Shown in pieces: positions 18,917-27,241 of a stretch of DNA of 46,177 nucleotides (position 1 is its first letter; the number at the start of each line of letters is the position of its first letter). The stretch is taken from positions 1 through 46,177 of the forward strand of contig JAAZBV010000049.1 in assembly GCA_012513605.1 (NCBI GenBank), given 5' to 3'. Below the pieces are notes generated by a model. It did no database searches. It worked only from the letters and a program-made list of their open reading frames with translations, and had not been told where the DNA came from. A program made the translations under genes and the position numbers. The stretch is from Desulfatiglans sp. GTDB lineage: Bacteria > Desulfobacterota > DSM-4660 > Desulfatiglandales > HGW-15.

Positions 18917-19550
18917 AAAACCCTCCTGTAATAAAATTATTATAAAATTACTACTAACATTGGACTTCCGAAATAGAAATCCAAAATGAAAAACCAAATA
19001 CTTATACAGCAGGGCGGGGCTTTACCCCGACCACAAAAAGTTTTATTCAAACTTTTACAAATTTATTCTTGAGATATTTATAGTTATGATTATTTATCAA
19101 TATTTAAGCTATACCAGTTTAGTTAATGCAAAATTGCAAAACCTGCTTTCTATTAACTATTAAACCTGCGCTACAATAAATCAGATTCCCCGGCCTTTTT
19201 ATGGAAAGGCACTTCTAATCCAGTAACTTCATACAAGCAATAAAACCAAGCAAAAATTACGATAAAAAACATTTAAAATGAGAATCATCCTGCTTTATTT
19301 CAGGATAAATTAGTCGCATCCTAAAATTATAGGAAATAAAAATCAAGAAAATTGTTTTAGTTTTGTGTTTGGAAGTAAAACTGCATTTTTTTAACAGCAG
19401 TTATAAAAGACTAATGGATTTAATAATATCTAGGAATATTAATGGGTTAACTTATATTTTTAGAAATTCAAAATCACTCCCGACTGTTTTTTTAAGGTGA
19501 AAAATATTTTAAAAAATACAGATTAACGACAATAAAAACAGCTATACAAC
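18917..19550. other. Leader and gap between the two TonB receptors
   Basis: No coding frame is supported in these ~630 AT-rich bases. The first ~80 bases upstream of the receptor ATG, including AGGAGGG, closely match the leader of the second receptor. Two small hairpins lie upstream: CGGGG/CCCCG at 19015-19029 and AAAAGTTT/AAACTTTT at 19036-19056. The promoter for receptor 1 must be here, but I cannot pick it with confidence. Confidence 0.5.
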
Positions 19551-19582
19551 CCGGTTGAAGAGGCTTTTGCCCCTTCAACCGG
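19551..19582 (-). terminator. Hairpin after the second TonB receptor
   Basis: Ten-base arms CCGGTTGAAG and CTTCAACCGG, extended by an inner GGC-AAAA-GCC, lie 46 bases past the stop of the second receptor. The position and shape match the terminator after the first receptor, with two compensatory base-pair changes. The T-run is better on the plus side than on the minus side, so termination strength in the gene's direction is uncertain. Confidence 0.7.
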
Positions 19583-19628
19583 CATTTTTTCAGGTTATAT
19601 TATTTAACTAAAAGACCTTACTCCCTGA

Positions 19629-22600
19629 TTATAAGTACAGTTTAAAACCTAAATAGAAACGTCTGCCAAGCGCATCCTGAAGCGTGTTATTAAATGATCC
19701 ACCGTACATGCCAGTTGTGGAATCATAGTTTATATTATATTTTTGCTGCGCTTTATCAAACAGATTCTCTATACCTCCGTTGATTGTGAAACCGCCAGAA
19801 AACCTATAGCTGCCAGTCAGGTCAAACATGTTATATGCCTTCAGAGGCGTATTTGTACCGGTTCTATTTTTGATTTTATCATAGTGGGACCATCTAAGAG
19901 AAACATACAAGTCCTTTATAGTATAATTAATTGTGGTAAACGCCTTATATTTAAAGGTGTTACCATTAAGCCCATTTCCGGACGGACCAAATGTACCCAC
20001 ATTTTCTACCAATGGGTTGGTGGGGAGCTCTGATGATTTCATATGTAAAACATAGTTAATAAGAGTAGAAACAGAGAGATGACCCGGTCCTGCATCCATA
20101 CCCCAGTTGATCTGTGTGTCAATACCATCGGTTTTAATGTGGCCGTTATTAAAATATGTCCTGTTAACCACGCCGAGTGTACCGAACCTTGCGTCACGAA
20201 CAACACCCTGACAGAATGGCGAATTAGGATCGAGCGTCGGGTTGAATTCAGTAGACATACACTGCTGCATCACAACGTCACCGGTCTGTAGACCGATCGC
20301 ATCTTTAACCTCGATAGTGTAGTAGTCCATGGATATACGCCAGTCCATAAGGGCCGGAATATCATCAATAAATGAATCGAGCACAAACCCTGCTGTCCAG
20401 GTATCTGCTGTTTCTGATGTCAGATTTGGGTTACCTATGTCAATTGGCCATGCCCAGCTGAAGCCGCCGGCAGTCTGTTCATCATATTCTGCGTCTGGAA
20501 CAATACCTCCATTGGAGACCAGCATTTGTGCGGTTGTAGCATTGGGATTAGCAGCAGTCCAGGCCTGTATCTGCGCTGCTGATACTCCATACATCTGCAT
20601 GTTGGCATCGCCAGTGGGATTAGCCATATCATTTAATGTGGCGCACAGATTAAGAACATCCTGCCAGTTATTCGGGTTACTTGTCGAATTGGCTGTCCAT
20701 GGAACTGTAGCGTTTCTCATAGAGCAGGTATCACCATTGTACATGGCGCCGAAGGATGAAGTACGCGCCAGATACAATTCACCAATGTTGGGTGCGCGCT
20801 CTGCACGGTTGTAACCGCCGCGGAAACGGAGGAAATCCGTTGTTCTGTAATCAGCCTGTGCCTTGTAGGTGTAACTCCCGCCTGTGGTGTTATAATCTGA
20901 ATGACGGGCTCCAAGAGAAAGATCCAGATTTTTGATAAAAGGAATATCCTTAAGTATCGGAACAAGGAGTTCTGCGTATTCTTCCCTTACATTTATGTAT
21001 CCATTGGACTCGCCAGCAGGATATAGACCCAGAACCTGATCATTTAAAGACTTCCCTTGAGTGTTTATATTATCGCTCTGGAATTCATATTCATTTTCCC
21101 GATAGCTAAAGCCCACAGCGCCCTTCATTTCACCAGCAGGCAGATCAACGATATGACCCTGAGTATTTAATTCAAATATGTCCTGAACCATTAGCTGTTT
21201 GCTTCTTACTGGGGCATCTACTGCCAGCCAGCAGTCATCTGTTGCACTTGCCCAGTCAAAGGGGTTTAAACCACCCGCACATGTGGCTGTTGCACCGCCG
21301 AATCCAAAATCCGGTGCGCCGCTATTGGCCTTCCATTCCCCACCCTTGCCGAATTCTGGCGACTGCATAACTGTTCTCATACGTTCCAGGGAGTAAAAAC
21401 CTGTCATGTTTGCGTTAACTTCTGCTTCGCCATGTGAAAAAAAGGCCTCATAGGTCCAGGGTATTACAGGTAATTCGCCCCTGCCTCCGAAGGTCATATT
21501 ATAGGTATTTGTGCTGGTAAATCCCTCTCTTCTTGCAGGCAGATTCGTAGTTAGGCTAAAAGGTGCGTCAGGATCAGGCCTGCTGTCTAACATTGCCAGA
21601 ATATTTGCAGGGAGTGAATTTCTGTGGGTCGTTGGATCAATTTCAACGCTCCAGCCTGAAGTGATAGTCCCTGGCTGCTGGGTCGTATGTGACTTGGCCC
21701 TGCTGTAGTAAGCCTGCATAAAGGCGGTGAAATACTTATTTACCTCATAATCGCCCTGGGTATAAAAATTCCAGCGCTCCTGCGGGTACATAAGAAAAGC
21801 ATCAATATCGTTCTGGGTGAAATAACCATTATTATTCATCTTGATTGCATAATTGTCTATAATACCTAAAGCCTGGGCAGAAGGTACACCTGCCATTCCG
21901 TTTCCGAAACCGGAAAAGACTCCTCCGCTTGACGGGTCATAATATACGGTCGTGCCGGCCGCACTAGTGAAATTAACGCCATTTCCCATTACATTATTAA
22001 GTACTGCTGTGGATGGCAAATTGGCATACCCGAGGCCAATACCCGGATAGGGATCCAGGAAAAATGCACCTCCGGATACTGATGGATCTTCCCACATCTT
22101 CTTGTACCAGTCACGGTCACGCTGGAGAGCGGGAAAACGTTCGACATAGTTAAAAGCCAGCATAATATTGCCTTTGTCATCTCCAATATTGGCCCCCATG
22201 ATTCCTGAGACATCATATTGTTCGGCATCGGCCCTCTCAGTCATACTTACCTTGCCATTAAGTTCGAAGCCTTCAAATCGATCTTTCATGATGAAGTTGA
22301 CAACACCGGCTACAGCATCAGCGCCATATGTAGATGAGGCACCGCCCGAAATCGTATCAACATACTCAATTGCCGCTGTAGGGATGGTAGTTGTGTCAAT
22401 AACACCAAGGGCATTGGCTGGTGTGCCGCGGCGTCCATTGATAAGAGTCAGTGTACGGTTGGCTCCAATACCGCGCAACGCTATTGTTGACTGTCCTGGG
22501 GTGCTTGTTGCTGTTGGCTGGATATTTTGCCCTTCCACCTGCGGAACGTCCGCAGTCGGAGAAAACTGCGGCAGCTTATTGAGCTGTCCCTGAAGTGATG

Positions 22601-22823
22601 TTACTGCACTCTGGCTCAACAACCTATCATCAACTGTTACGATAGGGCTTACAGCCTCATTATTGGTACGTGCAATACGTGAACCTGTTACCACGATCTC
22701 TTCCAGAGAAAACTCTTCGGAATCCTCCTGACCTATTGCCGGCCCGCATACCAAAAGCATTGCGGCACTCAGGAAAAAGCAATACAAAAGCCAATTTCTA
22801 AATGAATACTTTCTTCCTCCCAT
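19629..22823 (-). CDS. TonB-dependent outer-membrane receptor 2
   Basis: Outer-membrane transporter of 1064 residues, paralogous to the receptor downstream of it. The signal peptide (NWLLYCFFLSAAMLLVCGPAIG) is nearly the same, as are the TonB-box-like EEFSLEEIVVTGSRI, the plug (STIALRGIGANRTLTLINGRRG, GGASSTYGADAVAGVVNFIMKD) and barrel segments such as RTTDFLRFRGGYNRAERAPNIGELYLARTSSF (broken here only by small differences). Loops differ, with an extra ~40 residues around the region NPTGDANMQMYG, which suggests a different ligand. It ends GRRFYLGFKLYL: the terminal residue is Leu, not the usual aromatic. It lies between the receptor-1 leader and the radical SAM/mftF segment, and has its own leader. 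Confidence 0.93.
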   Translation of the reverse strand: MGGRKYSFRNWLLYCFFLSAAMLLVCGPAIGQEDSEEFSLEEIVVTGSRIARTNNEAVSPIVTVDDRLLSQSAVTSLQGQLNKLPQFSPTADVPQVEGQNIQPTATSTPGQSTIALRGIGANRTLTLINGRRGTPANALGVIDTTTIPTAAIEYVDTISGGASSTYGADAVAGVVNFIMKDRFEGFELNGKVSMTERADAEQYDVSGIMGANIGDDKGNIMLAFNYVERFPALQRDRDWYKKMWEDPSVSGGAFFLDPYPGIGLGYANLPSTAVLNNVMGNGVNFTSAAGTTVYYDPSSGGVFSGFGNGMAGVPSAQALGIIDNYAIKMNNNGYFTQNDIDAFLMYPQERWNFYTQGDYEVNKYFTAFMQAYYSRAKSHTTQQPGTITSGWSVEIDPTTHRNSLPANILAMLDSRPDPDAPFSLTTNLPARREGFTSTNTYNMTFGGRGELPVIPWTYEAFFSHGEAEVNANMTGFYSLERMRTVMQSPEFGKGGEWKANSGAPDFGFGGATATCAGGLNPFDWASATDDCWLAVDAPVRSKQLMVQDIFELNTQGHIVDLPAGEMKGAVGFSYRENEYEFQSDNINTQGKSLNDQVLGLYPAGESNGYINVREEYAELLVPILKDIPFIKNLDLSLGARHSDYNTTGGSYTYKAQADYRTTDFLRFRGGYNRAERAPNIGELYLARTSSFGAMYNGDTCSMRNATVPWTANSTSNPNNWQDVLNLCATLNDMANPTGDANMQMYGVSAAQIQAWTAANPNATTAQMLVSNGGIVPDAEYDEQTAGGFSWAWPIDIGNPNLTSETADTWTAGFVLDSFIDDIPALMDWRISMDYYTIEVKDAIGLQTGDVVMQQCMSTEFNPTLDPNSPFCQGVVRDARFGTLGVVNRTYFNNGHIKTDGIDTQINWGMDAGPGHLSVSTLINYVLHMKSSELPTNPLVENVGTFGPSGNGLNGNTFKYKAFTTINYTIKDLYVSLRWSHYDKIKNRTGTNTPLKAYNMFDLTGSYRFSGGFTINGGIENLFDKAQQKYNINYDSTTGMYGGSFNNTLQDALGRRFYLGFKLYL

Positions 22824-23375
22824 AAAACCCTCCTGTAATAAAATAATTATAAAACAACTACCAACATTGCACTTCCAGAATAGAAGCCCAAAATGAAATA
22901 TCGCTTCACCATAACAAAAGGGTATATAGCCCGATTGCTGTTGGCTCAGGATGCATAAGATATCATGCCCCGGTAATCCACATTCATTTTTAACACTCTA
23001 CATTGAAACCCAGCTCTTTGATCACGGCCAACATAGCCCAGCTATAGTCAAAAGAGGGTTTGGCACCAGTTCTTTCAGTCATCAAGACAAATATTTTCCA
23101 AATACTGTCTCGCTGGATAGTATATCTCATACACAAGTGGCCTTGCCAAAGGGTGCACCTGCGTAAAAAACACTCTGATTTTTTAAAAACTAATTATTTT
23201 GTATATCGGTATACAAAACCACTTAACTCATGTCAATATTTTTTTAATTAAATAATCGCCTCAATAAAATTATTTTTCTTGTTTAGAATAGAATGAGTAA
23301 ATCAATCTTTTATTTTGTATCTCTTTTGCTGAGGATTGACAGCTTGGACTCAAAAGGACAGTTTTAGGAAGGGCA
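22824..23375. other. Gap upstream of receptor 2
   Basis: About 550 bases with no gene I would support; forward frames near 22951-23251 look non-natural. It contains the receptor leader (AGGAGGG just before the ATG at 22823, conserved with receptor 1), an operator-like palindrome at 23197-23218 and AT-rich flanks that could hold a promoter. Confidence 0.5.
23197..23218. promoter_or_regulatory. Operator-like inverted repeat
   Basis: Perfect 9-base arms TTTTGTATA and TATACAAAA are separated by TCGG. The 22-bp dyad, with AT-rich surroundings, is typical in size for a dimeric repressor site. It lies 374 bases before the receptor-2 ATG and 158 bases past the end of the radical SAM gene. Which protein binds it is unknown. 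Confidence 0.45.
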
Positions 23376-24518
23376 CTAAATATATTTATCCAGCCCCAGT
23401 TGACTATGCAGTAATTTAAATCTCTGCCCGAGTTTAAAAAGGGCACGAAGGTATGTAAACCCCTCACAGGTCAGGGCATACCTTTCAAGACCGGGTTCAG
23501 TACAATCTCGGCACTCAGGAAATTTACAGACCTTTTTCCTGAACTCTGTTGCATTACTGGAAAGAAGGAGGGATTTGATTTCCTCATCCTTTATATTACC
23601 CGAACTCATATTTACGAGTGGACATAAATATAGTTCCCCGCTGCTCCTTATAAAAAAATAATTAAAGCCGCAGGCGCATGGTTTTCTCATAAAACCTGTT
23701 TTAAGATATTTTACAAGGCTATCCGCATGAAAGCTCCACCTGAACTGGCCGCCTTTGAAAAACCTGATCATCTTCTCTTTATCTTCCTTGGAGAATTGCA
23801 GCTCTTTTTTGTTATCTTTGTTTAAGTATCTGCCACTGGTTATTATGCATGGCGACATGATGGTAAAAAGACCTCTCTCCCTGGCATATTTGGAGATATC
23901 TTCCAGTTCATCAATATTGAGCGGGAGTATTGTTGTTTTGATCCCAATAATCAGGTTTGGATACCTGCCCCTGAGTTCAGACAGTTTATCGATTGTACTG
24001 ATGACCTTTTTGAATGCATCCTTTACGTTTCTTATCTTCTCATGAACCTCGCCAATGGCGTCAAGGGCGCATACCACAACAAGGTCTAAACCGGCTTTGC
24101 TGAAATCCATGAGGATCTTCTCTGTTTTATCAATCACCCTGTCAGTTAAAAAGCCGTTTGTGGTAACAGCAACAGATTTTAATTTTGTTAGATTTCTTTT
24201 TGATAACCGGCTTATCCCTGTAAATAACAAATCAATATCATCCAGCAGAAACGGCTCTCCCCCTGTTATGTCCAGCTCCCTTACATCGGATAGAAAATCG
24301 TCAGATAAAAAAGTAAGCCATTCGTCAATTGAGAGCTCAGGCTCTTCTTTGGGTATGCGCCATATATTGCACATGATGCACCGTGCAATGCAACGGTGCG
24401 TTATCTCAAGGCTTACTGCCTGCGGTTTCATGGGTTTACCGGTAATATTTTTATACCGGTATATGAGGCCATTATATAAAAGTTTAGCAGCGATCCCTGC
24501 AAGACTATGACCTGTCAT
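23376..24518 (-). CDS. Radical SAM protein with SPASM-like C-terminus, mft-linked
   Basis: A 380-residue radical SAM enzyme. The [4Fe-4S]/SAM motif CIARCIMC is near residue 43, followed by the glycine-rich ITGGEP near 92. The C-terminal third holds further cysteines (PCACG, LCPLV, VCKFPECRDC) that could bind auxiliary clusters as in SPASM/twitch domains. I start it at the ATG at 24518, which overlaps the mftF stop as ATGA and has AAGGTGGAG upstream; an in-frame GTG at 24527 is possible. Translation is therefore coupled to mftF. Substrate unknown. It could modify the mycofactocin peptide or sugar part, or act in an unrelated process. Confidence 0.78.
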   Translation of the reverse strand: MTGHSLAGIAAKLLYNGLIYRYKNITGKPMKPQAVSLEITHRCIARCIMCNIWRIPKEEPELSIDEWLTFLSDDFLSDVRELDITGGEPFLLDDIDLLFTGISRLSKRNLTKLKSVAVTTNGFLTDRVIDKTEKILMDFSKAGLDLVVVCALDAIGEVHEKIRNVKDAFKKVISTIDKLSELRGRYPNLIIGIKTTILPLNIDELEDISKYARERGLFTIMSPCIITSGRYLNKDNKKELQFSKEDKEKMIRFFKGGQFRWSFHADSLVKYLKTGFMRKPCACGFNYFFIRSSGELYLCPLVNMSSGNIKDEEIKSLLLSSNATEFRKKVCKFPECRDCTEPGLERYALTCEGFTYLRALFKLGQRFKLLHSQLGLDKYI

Positions 24519-25990
24519 GATCTCCACCTTGATATGACCGGGTTGACAGGGTTGAATGATCTATTTTTGAAACAGCCATACCATACCCCCAGTTGATAGG
24601 CGAGTTGGTCAAGAGTAAAATAAAAAATGAAAGAGAATAAACTGGAACTGGGTTTTTTGATAAAATATTCACAAACTGCAACCAGAAGATGATTTATAAT
24701 TAGGATTAGAGTCGTCATGGGAAAAGAAGGAGCCAATATAAAGGTCAGAAACAGGTAATACCTTGAAAAGAAGGCGCACCAGTAATAGCCAGATACAAAG
24801 TAACCCCTGAAAACCGCACACAATATCTGCATGTATTTTATTGGCAGCGCCTTTTTTTCTCCCTTCATCCATTTAAGATGGGTATCAACAATAAGGATAA
24901 CCCCGCATAATAGAAATAAAAGGTAATGACCACTTAAGGCAGCAGCAAGTACAGTCAACCAGAAAAGCACAGTCAAGGGAAGATAAAACATCTTCTTGAG
25001 CCGGTCAGGGTGTTTTTTCTGTAGAAGAGGCTCTGAGGTACCATACTGAAATCGGCGTTTAAAAAATGCCCAAATTTTATTGCGATGCTTATGAAACACA
25101 ACCCCTGCAGGGCGATATTCTATATCATATCCGCCGTCTTTAAGCCTCCAGCAGAAATCTACATCCTCCCCAACAGTCATATCTATATGGAAGCCGCCCA
25201 GCTTAATAAACAGCTCTTTTTTTACAAGGAGATTGCAGGTGGGGAGATAAAAAAAGTTACCCTCCTCCTTTGAACTCCTTGAGCGGTTACCCTTGTTAAG
25301 TGAAGATGAGCCTTTCTCATATCGGTCAACGGCCTTTTTATCAAACCATGAATCAACCTTGCCGCCTACTGCCCCGTTTGATTCATCAATAAATGCCGGG
25401 ACAAGCTCCTTTAACCAGAGGGGATGGGCGACACAATCAGAATCAATAAAGGCAATGATATCGCCCTTAGCCTCTTTTGCTGCCAGGTTACGGGAGTACG
25501 ATGCCTGCATCCTGATGGTATTTTTTATAAGCCTGACTGGAAATGATGATACAACCTCCGGCGTATTATCATCTGATGCGTCATCAACAACGATTATCTC
25601 TATTTTTTCCGCAGGGTAATCAAGTTTTATCAGAGATGTGAGACATTCGGATATATCCTCCGGCCTGTTCCTGACAGGGATAATTACGGTCACAGAGGGG
25701 TAGTCAGAAAGAGACCTGTAACCTCTGCTTTCCATAAAACCTTTTCGGACAAGGCTGTTCAGGAAAATTCCTATTTTGGCCGGGTCTGCATTTACATGGG
25801 TGCACACCTCATTAAATGAAATGTATTCCCTCTGATTTAGTAGATTAAGAACAGGCGCCCATGCAGGGTTCAGGGTTATAGTTGAAAGGGGGTTTTTGCG
25901 GATAAGATATAGGGTCGAACCTTTTTCAAAAATGCTGACACCTTTGGATAGAATATAGGAGAAGGTTACGTTATTATCTGCCATTTTCAT
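24515..25990 (-). CDS. mftF: Mycofactocin-type glycosyltransferase MftF
   Basis: A 491-residue membrane-associated family 2 glycosyltransferase. Residues ~1-95 are a PqqD-like winged-helix region (SKGVSIFEKGSTLYLIRKNPLSTITLNPAW...), as in actinobacterial MftF. The GT-A domain follows: VTVIIPVRNRPEDI, VVDDASDDNTPEV, the DSD metal site in IAFIDSDC, and VGEDVDFCWRLKDGGYD. The C-terminal third has several hydrophobic segments. In mycobacteria MftF adds beta-1,4-linked glucose units to premycofactocin. The ATG at 25990 is preferred, since upstream in-frame codons come from a repeat; Met at 25984 is an alternative. Assignment rests on domain layout and linkage to mftABC, so a related polysaccharide glycosyltransferase is the main alternative. 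Confidence 0.78.
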   Translation of the reverse strand: MKMADNNVTFSYILSKGVSIFEKGSTLYLIRKNPLSTITLNPAWAPVLNLLNQREYISFNEVCTHVNADPAKIGIFLNSLVRKGFMESRGYRSLSDYPSVTVIIPVRNRPEDISECLTSLIKLDYPAEKIEIIVVDDASDDNTPEVVSSFPVRLIKNTIRMQASYSRNLAAKEAKGDIIAFIDSDCVAHPLWLKELVPAFIDESNGAVGGKVDSWFDKKAVDRYEKGSSSLNKGNRSRSSKEEGNFFYLPTCNLLVKKELFIKLGGFHIDMTVGEDVDFCWRLKDGGYDIEYRPAGVVFHKHRNKIWAFFKRRFQYGTSEPLLQKKHPDRLKKMFYLPLTVLFWLTVLAAALSGHYLLFLLCGVILIVDTHLKWMKGEKKALPIKYMQILCAVFRGYFVSGYYWCAFFSRYYLFLTFILAPSFPMTTLILIINHLLVAVCEYFIKKPSSSLFSFIFYFTLDQLAYQLGVWYGCFKNRSFNPVNPVISRWRS

Positions 25991-26007
25991 ATAATAACCA
26001 CTTTTTT

Positions 26008-26143
26008 GAACGTCGAACATCGAACGTCCAACATCGAATCATGAATTGTAAAAATAATATGCAACCTCATATACATAATCAAAAAAATATTGATTCTTTT
26101 TTATTGGACATTGGATGTTCAATGTTGAATGTTGGAAGTTCAT
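26008..26143 (-). repeat. Inverted heptamer arrays between a radical SAM gene and mftF
   Basis: On the minus strand, units AACTTCC, AACATTC, AACATTG, AACATCC, AATGTCC follow the radical SAM stop codon. After a ~60-base AT-rich stretch come inverted units of the GTTCGAT/GTTGGAC type (26008-26040). The two arms could pair into a long imperfect hairpin. Confidence 0.75.
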
Positions 26144-27237
26144 CATTCAAAATAATATACTTCTCTCCTCAACTCACACCTGTCCTCAACAGAGATTTCA
26201 TTACCATTTACAGCCTTTGCCCTTCCTATACACCCGCCCCTGCAATGTTCTCTTCCCGGACAGCTTTTGCATTTTTCAAAGGATTCAGCTCTCTCTTTAT
26301 CGAGCAAAGGGAGATGTGCCCACTTTTCAATCCCTTTTAATATGACAGCATTTAAACCATCTTCATGCACATTGCCGACAGCAAGCTCATCATCAAGATT
26401 CATCACACAGGGGTACATTTTACCCGAAGCGTTTATAAAGGGCATGCTGATGCAATTGCACACATGGTCAGCAGGGATATCTCTACCCTTGAACCATTCT
26501 ATTGCAGATATACAGCCAGTCCTGTCATAGAGTCTTCTAAATTCCGGTTTTGACTCATACAACTCTATCAATGACCTTACCTGAGATTTATCCGGAAGTC
26601 TGATCCACTCTGAATTTCTGGCTCTCCCGGCCTTAATAAGTGTCCCCGCAATAAAGCTACCCACCCCAAGAGTGTCAGCTAGTTTAAGCATTTCCGGGAT
26701 TTCATAAAAATTATGCTGCATTTCAGTAAAGGCAATATCTATTCTTTTTCCCAAACCCTCTTCAATCAATTGCTTAATTGCACTGAGAGTGGCGTTGAAA
26801 TTACCCCTTTCCCTGATCAGGTCGTTTGTTTCAGGCGTTGAACCATCCAGGCTTACCTGTATTTTAAAAATCGCGGAATCCAATAACTTTAATTTTTTGA
26901 TCTCTTTCCCGGTTATCATTACCCCATTGGTCTGTAGAACAACCTCTGATAGCCCTGGAGATTTGCAGGCATGAGATAGAATCTCATACCAGTCCGGGTG
27001 CAGCAAAGGCTCTCCACCTGTAACAAGAAGTCTCTTCCCTCCAAGGGCTGAAAACTCATCAATAATAGAAATAATGATATCACTTGAAACCTTAACGCCT
27101 CCTGGGCCTTTACAATCAAGCAGACAGTGAGGGCAGTTCAGATTGCATGCATCCGTGATCATCAGGGTTAGGGTTTCCGGCGGCTTCAATCCTGCCTTTA
27201 CGATCTTTTCCCTTAGCGCTCCTGCATCCTTTTTCAT
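26143..27237 (-). CDS. Radical SAM/SPASM protein in the mycofactocin-ETF cluster
   Basis: A 364-residue radical SAM enzyme. The cluster motif C31-x3-C35-x2-C38 (DACNLNCPHCLLDC) begins the barrel, with VTGGEPLLHPDW near 72. The C-terminal SPASM region has CISMPFINASGKMYPCVMN near 268 and the closing CKSCPGREHCRGGC near 330, which would bind auxiliary Fe-S clusters. Such proteins modify ribosomal peptides or act on protein substrates. It starts four bases after the etfB stop, so the two are co-translated. It is clearly distinct from MftC. Role unknown; a second maturase for the same precursor, or a cofactor step replacing a missing mft gene, are possibilities I cannot separate. Confidence 0.82.
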   Translation of the reverse strand: MKKDAGALREKIVKAGLKPPETLTLMITDACNLNCPHCLLDCKGPGGVKVSSDIIISIIDEFSALGGKRLLVTGGEPLLHPDWYEILSHACKSPGLSEVVLQTNGVMITGKEIKKLKLLDSAIFKIQVSLDGSTPETNDLIRERGNFNATLSAIKQLIEEGLGKRIDIAFTEMQHNFYEIPEMLKLADTLGVGSFIAGTLIKAGRARNSEWIRLPDKSQVRSLIELYESKPEFRRLYDRTGCISAIEWFKGRDIPADHVCNCISMPFINASGKMYPCVMNLDDELAVGNVHEDGLNAVILKGIEKWAHLPLLDKERAESFEKCKSCPGREHCRGGCIGRAKAVNGNEISVEDRCELRREVYYFE

Positions 27238-27241
27238 GGAC

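Noticed and set aside
20435-20632. Small frames inside the TonB receptor genes.
   Set aside because: They lie wholly within conserved receptor coding sequence and show no independent features.
26143-27237. This radical SAM gene as a second mftC.
   Set aside because: It lacks the family-typical MftC N-terminus and overall match, and is coupled to etfB; MftC is clearly at 35897-36928.
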